From contig NZ_CADFDB010000015.1 of NCBI RefSeq assembly GCF_902832845.1, positions 93,383 through 157,382 of the forward strand: DNA of 64,000 nucleotides. Direction: 5' to 3'. The stretch is from Burkholderia metallica. GTDB taxonomy: Bacteria > Pseudomonadota > Gammaproteobacteria > Burkholderiales > Burkholderiaceae. Position 1 is the first letter of the stretch. Every line of letters starts with the position of its first letter. The notes under the pieces are model-generated. The model saw nothing but the letters and a program-made list of their open reading frames with translations, had not been told where the DNA came from and did no database searches. The position numbers were made by a program, and so were the translations under genes. Shown here piece after piece: positions 60,547-64,000 of this stretch.

Positions 60547-60643
60547 GATGGCATTTCCCTGTCGATATCCGTCGTGAACGAAATTCGCCCGCAGTGGACC
60601 GCGAAAGTGAAAAGCGTCACTGGTAAGTCCATTGCTAAACAAG
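60547..60643 (+). pseudogene. C-terminal fragment of a pstS-like gene
   Basis: The translation DGISLSISVVNEIRPQWTAK followed by VKSVTGKSIAK aligns with the last residues of the PstS encoded at 32928-33956 ([20 protein letters not shown], then [13 protein letters not shown]). The upstream part of the gene is absent and the stop is displaced. It is the scar of a deletion of a second pstS copy. Confidence 0.7.
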
Positions 60644-60726
60644 GCTTAGAGCCATTGAGCGCTCACTTTGGCGGAACGCGCAATATCGCCCAGTCACGCG
60701 ATGCATGTGCCTACATAAATCGCATG

Positions 60727-60858
60727 TCATTCGTCATGATGCTCGTCGCGCTTCTTCCGGTTAGCGTCCCCCGCTCGAAGTGCCGTCAGCGCGAGACTGA
60801 GTGCCATCACACCAAGTAACGCGAGGAAGTACCACCCCCAAGAGAACCGCAAATCCAC
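60727..60858 (-). CDS. 43-residue single-helix membrane protein
   Basis: This gene starts at GTG 60858, preceded by GGAGGTTGCT, a perfect Shine-Dalgarno. It encodes VDLRFSWGWYFLALLGVMAL followed by SLALTALRAGD and a charged tail (NRKKRDEHHDE). One membrane helix lies at about 6-28, with the basic tail probably in the cytoplasm. A strong terminator lies downstream at 60242-60270. No family is recognised. Confidence 0.65.
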   Translation of the reverse strand: MDLRFSWGWYFLALLGVMALSLALTALRAGDANRKKRDEHHDE

Positions 60859-61239
60859 AGCAACCTCCGCTGTCGCCCTCTACTGCCTCGCTGCACAGAT
60901 CCGTTCTCCAATTGTAGAAGCCGCTCGCCGTCGCGGTAAGCCCAGGTACTGGTGCGCCGCAGCACGTCCGGTCGCAGAGTGCTGGGCCGCCCGAGATGCT
61001 GACCGGTATGTGAGGGATTTCAGCAGCTATCGAGCTATCCCACGCTTTAGTATTCTACATAGCGTCCGAATGGCGTCGCGCTCTGTGTACTTCTGCTTGA
61101 CGAGCGGCTTTCCGCGCACGCGCGAGCACGGGCTTAGAGCGTAGCGACGCCGAACGATCCGCGCGTGCATCAACATCGATGAACAGTTCTGGTTGCATTA
61201 TCCCCGCGGAGCGGCCAGTGTCACTGGAGGAGCGAAACA

Positions 61240-61422
61240 ATGCGTTCAACAACTGAATTTCCCGTGAGAGCCCTCGCATGTCTTGCCAGTCTGGGCATCC
61301 TGACGTACGGCACCCATGGACTTGCGTCGCATCAGCATTTGCACATCGCTTATGTGGCGCTCACGATTATCGGAGTAATTTCCGGAGCGCTGTTCACCGG
61401 CACGTGGTCACTCAAGGTATAG
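61240..61422 (+). CDS. 60-residue membrane protein
   Basis: The ATG at 61240 follows GGAGGAGCGAAACA. The product has two membrane helices (ALACLASLGILTYGTHGL and YVALTIIGVISGALFTGTW) with a His-containing loop (ASHQHLHI). No family is recognised. It is likely genuine because of the ribosome binding site and hydrophobic pattern. Confidence 0.65.
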   Translation: MRSTTEFPVRALACLASLGILTYGTHGLASHQHLHIAYVALTIIGVISGALFTGTWSLKV

Positions 61423-61429
61423 GTGATCA

Positions 61430-61590
61430 TGAATAAACTTATGTATTATAGAATCGCCAGAAATATATTCTGAAAATTCAATTTCGGCTTAAATCGCCCA
61501 ATACTCCATTAAATCTAAAGACGAATATTTTTTTCGGAAAACTAAAAATTCAACATTAAGCTATTGTTTTCCGTTAATTGCGGTTAAATG
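61430..61590. other. AT-rich island of ~160 bp
   Basis: This stretch is clearly richer in A and T than anything else in the window (for example GAATATTTTTTTCGG and AAATATATTCTGAAAATTC). It carries no gene except the final codons of the decayed sorB at its right end. It could be an integration target, an H-NS-binding site or a curved promoter region. Confidence 0.5.
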
Positions 61591-61919
61591 CTGAGTGATC
61601 CGTTCAATCCGATCGGCAGCGAGCAGCGCACCGTACGCAGTGCGCATCTTGCTTACCTCTGCCTTTCAATCTTGAAATGGCAACGGTGGTTGCCGCGTTA
61701 TCATTCCAGTGGAGTAACAGATCACACATTGCGAGTTCGCGAGATCCGCCCATTGCCAGGCGGTAAGGACGCACCGCCATTGGGCAGCCGGACTTCGACG
61801 GTCTTGATAGCCATGTCACCGACAGCGCCGACAGCGTCGGGCGCGGCCGAAGTAGATACGCACGCACAACTCACACCTATTAGCAGGACCGCCGCGCGTG
61901 CTCTCGCGGTGCCCTCCTC
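61561..61919 (-). pseudogene. Decayed sorB-like cytochrome c
   Basis: Broken minus-strand frames read MRRAPREH..., then a signal-like AVLLIGVSCACVSTSAAPD, VEVRLPNGGASLPPGNG, QCVICYSTGMITRQPPLP and KAEVSKMRTAYGALLAADRI. This order is that of the SorB-type heme subunit of sulfite dehydrogenase. At least two frameshifts are needed. The heme motif CXXCH has become CVICY, losing the His ligand. Its ATG overlaps the stop of the sorA remnant (ATGA). Confidence 0.65.
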
Positions 61920-62250
61920 ATGCGGCGAACACGGGCGCAAATTCGACGACGTTGCGCATGTACCCACCGGGGTTCCAGTAGAGGGTGTCTGGCTGTTCAA
62001 CACCGGCGCTGTTCACGGCTTTCACCTTCAGGACATACTGACCCGCGCGACGGGGCATGAACAGTGCGCCCTAGCGGCGGAAATTGTATTTCCCAAAGCT
62101 TTTTTCAAGGCGTGCCGACACCCACGAAGCACCTCCATCGGAGGAAAGTAGTGAAAGTAGTATCTTGCGCACTCCAGAGTCGCCACCGAATGCGATCCCC
62201 CTGACTGTCATCATCTGTGCCACGGACAGCACTGAGCGCGGCGTAGAACA
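61916..62250 (-). pseudogene. C-terminal remnant of a sulfite dehydrogenase (SorA-like) Mo subunit
   Basis: Minus-strand segments VRGIAFGGDSGVRKILL, SSDGGASWVSARLEKSFGKY, NFRR-stop and QYVLKVKAVNSAGVEQPDTL, then WNPGGYMRNVVE, match the dimerisation domain of sulfite oxidase-family molybdoproteins. A nonsense codon (TAG where Trp is expected) and missing N-terminal sequence show inactivation. It was followed directly by the cytochrome subunit. Confidence 0.65.
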
Positions 62251-62348
62251 TGAACGTAGCCGGGAGTGTCACGGCCACGGACGCACGCAGCATCGTCAGC
62301 GCCAGGCGAAGCAATGCGAGCGTGGCCGACTTGCAACTTGCACCCAAC

Positions 62349-62801
62349 TCAGGAATTCCTGCCCTCAAGCTTGTCAAACGTTTTCAGTAGGTCGCTCATC
62401 GCAGCCGTGCAATTGCCCTGGGTCGGGTTATCGGTACGCAGTGCTTCGAGCGCATGGTCGATTGCCTTGTCGAGTTCATGCCAATCCGTAGCCGCACGTG
62501 GTTTCAAACCGGCTTCCGCGCCATCCCAGGCAAGCTCCAAGTCCTTGATACGTGTCTTGCCACCCCCGAGATCACCCTTCGCGACGAGAGCGGATACGTC
62601 GGTCGCAATTGCACGGAACTGGGATAGGTCACCGAGTCTTGATGCGCTCGATGTTGCGCCGTGCTGCGCATCTGTCGTGCTGGACGCTGTTGCCGTCACA
62701 ACAGGACTGTCGGATTGCTTTGAGCAACCGGTGGCGAGGGCGAGCATGGTGCACGCGGAAAGCGCGACGAGCAGACGTGAAGGTGCGATTCGATCGTGCA
62801 T
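62349..62801 (-). CDS. Exported lipoprotein, unknown function
   Basis: The 150-residue protein has a lipoprotein signal ([17 protein letters not shown]) followed by a Ser/Thr-rich linker and a helical domain ([46 protein letters not shown], then [16 protein letters not shown]). This helical pattern occurs in small periplasmic proteins of Burkholderia. The start at 62801 follows CGAGGCTCTTTC. It lies 33 bases after the membrane-protein gene in the same direction. Confidence 0.7.
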   Translation of the reverse strand: MHDRIAPSRLLVALSACTMLALATGCSKQSDSPVVTATASSTTDAQHGATSSASRLGDLSQFRAIATDVSALVAKGDLGGGKTRIKDLELAWDGAEAGLKPRAATDWHELDKAIDHALEALRTDNPTQGNCTAAMSDLLKTFDKLEGRNS

Positions 62802-62834
62802 GAAAGAGCCTCGCATCGAGGTTTGTTAAGAAAA

Positions 62835-63617
62835 TCACTTGACTGCTTCTGCGCGCGCGCGACTGCTGGCACTGAACTGCGCGACAGCGACGAGCACGAA
62901 GATCACGGACAGGAACAGCAGGCTCGTCGACGCGGCACCCAGACCGAACCCGCCGTAACTGCGCGATTGCGTGAGGAGATCGCCGAGAGACGCACCGAAC
63001 GGTCGCGTGAGAATGTACGCAATCCAGAACGTGAGCACCGAGTCGACGCCGCTGCTCCATGCGACATACACTAGTGCGAGCAGCACGCCGAATATGACGG
63101 CACCCAGCGAGAAACCGAGCCCCAAGGCTTCGGTCGCGAGATCGCCCGCAGCGGTACCCAGCGCGAACGTGCATAGGATCGCGGACCAATAGAACAACTC
63201 ACGCTGCGGCGTGTCGATCGCGTCTATCGACAACGTGCCCTCGATCCGGTACCAGATCGCGAAGATCGCAGCGAGAGCGACAGCGAATACGCTCGTGCTG
63301 ACATACAAACTGACGCCGAGGCCGTCAGTCAGCAGATCGGTGATTTGCGTCCCGACGATGCTTACCAGGACGACCGTGAGCCAGTAAATCGACGGGGTGC
63401 ACCGGCGCGTGCGCATCTGCAAGACAAGCGCTATTCCAAGCAAGGACATCATCAGGACGCGGGTTAATCCTTGGCCCCAGCCTGCGTTGACTGCCAGGTA
63501 GTCGGAGGCGGTTTCACCGACCGTGGTCGACATGATCTTAATGATCCAGAACGCAAGCGTGATCTCGGGAACCTTGTTGAGCCAGCGTCTGATCGGCTTG
63601 CCAGTAGCGGTTGACAT
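62835..63617 (-). CDS. COG4705-type multi-helix membrane protein
   Basis: The 260-residue protein has about eight membrane helices arranged as two similar halves (FWIIKIMSTTVGETASDYLAV and FYWSAILCTFALGTAAGDLATE; WLTVVLVSIVGTQITDLLTDGLGV and FWIAYILTRPFGASLGDLLTQ). This is the COG4705 family of uncharacterised membrane proteins. The ATG at 63617 follows GGAGTCGCCACC. A PmrA/QseB-like box precedes it. It probably forms an operon with the lipoprotein gene. Confidence 0.82.
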   Translation of the reverse strand: MSTATGKPIRRWLNKVPEITLAFWIIKIMSTTVGETASDYLAVNAGWGQGLTRVLMMSLLGIALVLQMRTRRCTPSIYWLTVVLVSIVGTQITDLLTDGLGVSLYVSTSVFAVALAAIFAIWYRIEGTLSIDAIDTPQRELFYWSAILCTFALGTAAGDLATEALGLGFSLGAVIFGVLLALVYVAWSSGVDSVLTFWIAYILTRPFGASLGDLLTQSRSYGGFGLGAASTSLLFLSVIFVLVAVAQFSASSRARAEAVK

Positions 63618-63665
63618 GGTGGCGACTCCTCAGGAGTTATGTGTCACGCAGTCTAGTTGGGCAGA

Positions 63666-63682
63666 CTTAGGTGAACCTTAGT
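63666..63682. promoter_or_regulatory. PmrA/QseB-like box (CTTAGG-N5-CTTAGT)
   Basis: A direct repeat with the 11-base period, 49 bases before the COG4705 gene. Confidence 0.5.
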
Positions 63683-63719
63683 GTTGCGCCGTGAGGAGTC
63701 GCACTGCCGACAGTCGTCG

Positions 63720-63896
63720 TGCGTGCTGCTTTAAGGCAGCAATTTTACATAAGCTAAACTAGCGATCTTTTGGGGTGTAGTAGCTTTTTAGATGGAATGG
63801 TCGCCTCCCGCCTCAACGGGCCGTCCGGCGCCGCAATCTCGCGTCCAGAGCATGCGACATTGCTGGTTCGGCAGCCCAGCCGCCAAGGAGAACCAA
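63720..63896 (+). mobile_element. IS110-family left end with probable bridge-RNA region
   Basis: In the IS621 group of the IS110 family the non-coding stretch before the transposase encodes a structured bridge RNA that pairs with target and donor DNA. These 177 bases before the transposase start are gene-free and contain hairpin-forming sequence (CTGCTTTAAGGCAG at about 63727-63740 and GGGCCGTCCGGC near 63819-63830). The exact left boundary cannot be set without the right end. Confidence 0.5.
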
Positions 63897-64000
63897 ATGG
63901 AACCCACAACCATTGCCATCGATCTGGCCAAGCGCGTTTTCCAGATTCATTATGTCGAGCCTGAAACCGGCGCGATTCACAGCAAGGTACTCAAACGTGC
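63897..64000 (+). CDS. IS110-family transposase, N-terminal part
   Basis: The start at ATG 63897 follows AAGGAGAACCAA. The visible 34 residues, MEPTTIAIDLAKRVFQIHYV then ETGAIHSKVLKR, match the RuvC-like DEDD N-terminus of IS110 transposases, with the first catalytic Asp in AIDLAK. The gene leaves the window on the right. It marks an insertion at the edge of the accessory island. Confidence 0.88.
   Translation, partial: MEPTTIAIDLAKRVFQIHYVEPETGAIHSKVLKR

Noticed and set aside
61568-61584. GTTAAT...GTTAAA pair resembling the regulator boxes
   Set aside because: The TTAA half-sites are 10 bases apart, not 11, and lie inside the end of the decayed sorB.
1-64000. CRISPR arrays
   Set aside because: No regularly spaced 25-40-base direct repeats with unique spacers; the repeats present are long hairpins and dispersed copies.

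Overview
The window is high-GC DNA from a member of the Burkholderiales, most likely Burkholderia. The evidence is a DUF3717 protein, three DUF4148 proteins and the overall gene repertoire. It looks like part of a large conjugative plasmid or integrative element. This identification is inferred from gene families, not from a database match.

Positions 1-20.8 kb are a plasmid-type backbone, nearly all on the minus strand. It starts with the N-terminal part of a TraD-like coupling protein and a ribbon-helix-helix accessory protein. Next comes a long hairpin-rich non-coding stretch that is a candidate oriT/oriV. A HigBA toxin-antitoxin pair with a palindromic operator follows, then several small unknown proteins and a 709-residue ParB-like protein. 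Three DNA-modification genes come next: an amino-methyltransferase, a DndC-like PP-loop enzyme without other dnd genes, and a cytosine-C5 methyltransferase with six tandem repeats. They sit among DUF932, LPD29-like and DUF3560 proteins typical of plasmid polyvalent gene sets. Gene leaders in this backbone carry a repeated family of very long hairpins. A short plus-strand operon of unknown genes closes it.

Positions 20.75-21.46 kb form a junction with a near-perfect inverted repeat. After it the DNA resembles chromosomal accessory sequence: a GGDEF cyclase, a Pal-like lipoprotein, decayed sequence, an orphan Rieske protein, an HtrA homologue that has lost its catalytic triad, and cytochromes b561 and b562.

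Positions 30-64 kb form an envelope-stress and efflux island. It has four OmpR-type two-component systems, two complete RND efflux operons, PstS, a DedA-PAP2-LssY-like fusion protein whose PAP2 histidines are both Asn, an intact PAP2 phosphatase, an MFS carrier, PepSY and DUF4148 periplasmic proteins, and small membrane proteins. Nine direct-repeat sites of the form (C/G)(T/C)TAA(G/C)-N5-repeat, or close variants, resemble PmrA/QseB boxes. Most lie upstream of the DUF4148, PepSY, efflux and regulator genes, which suggests a shared regulon. The right end holds a decayed sulfite dehydrogenase pair (sorAB), a COG4705 membrane protein and the left end of an IS110-family element with its probable bridge-RNA region.
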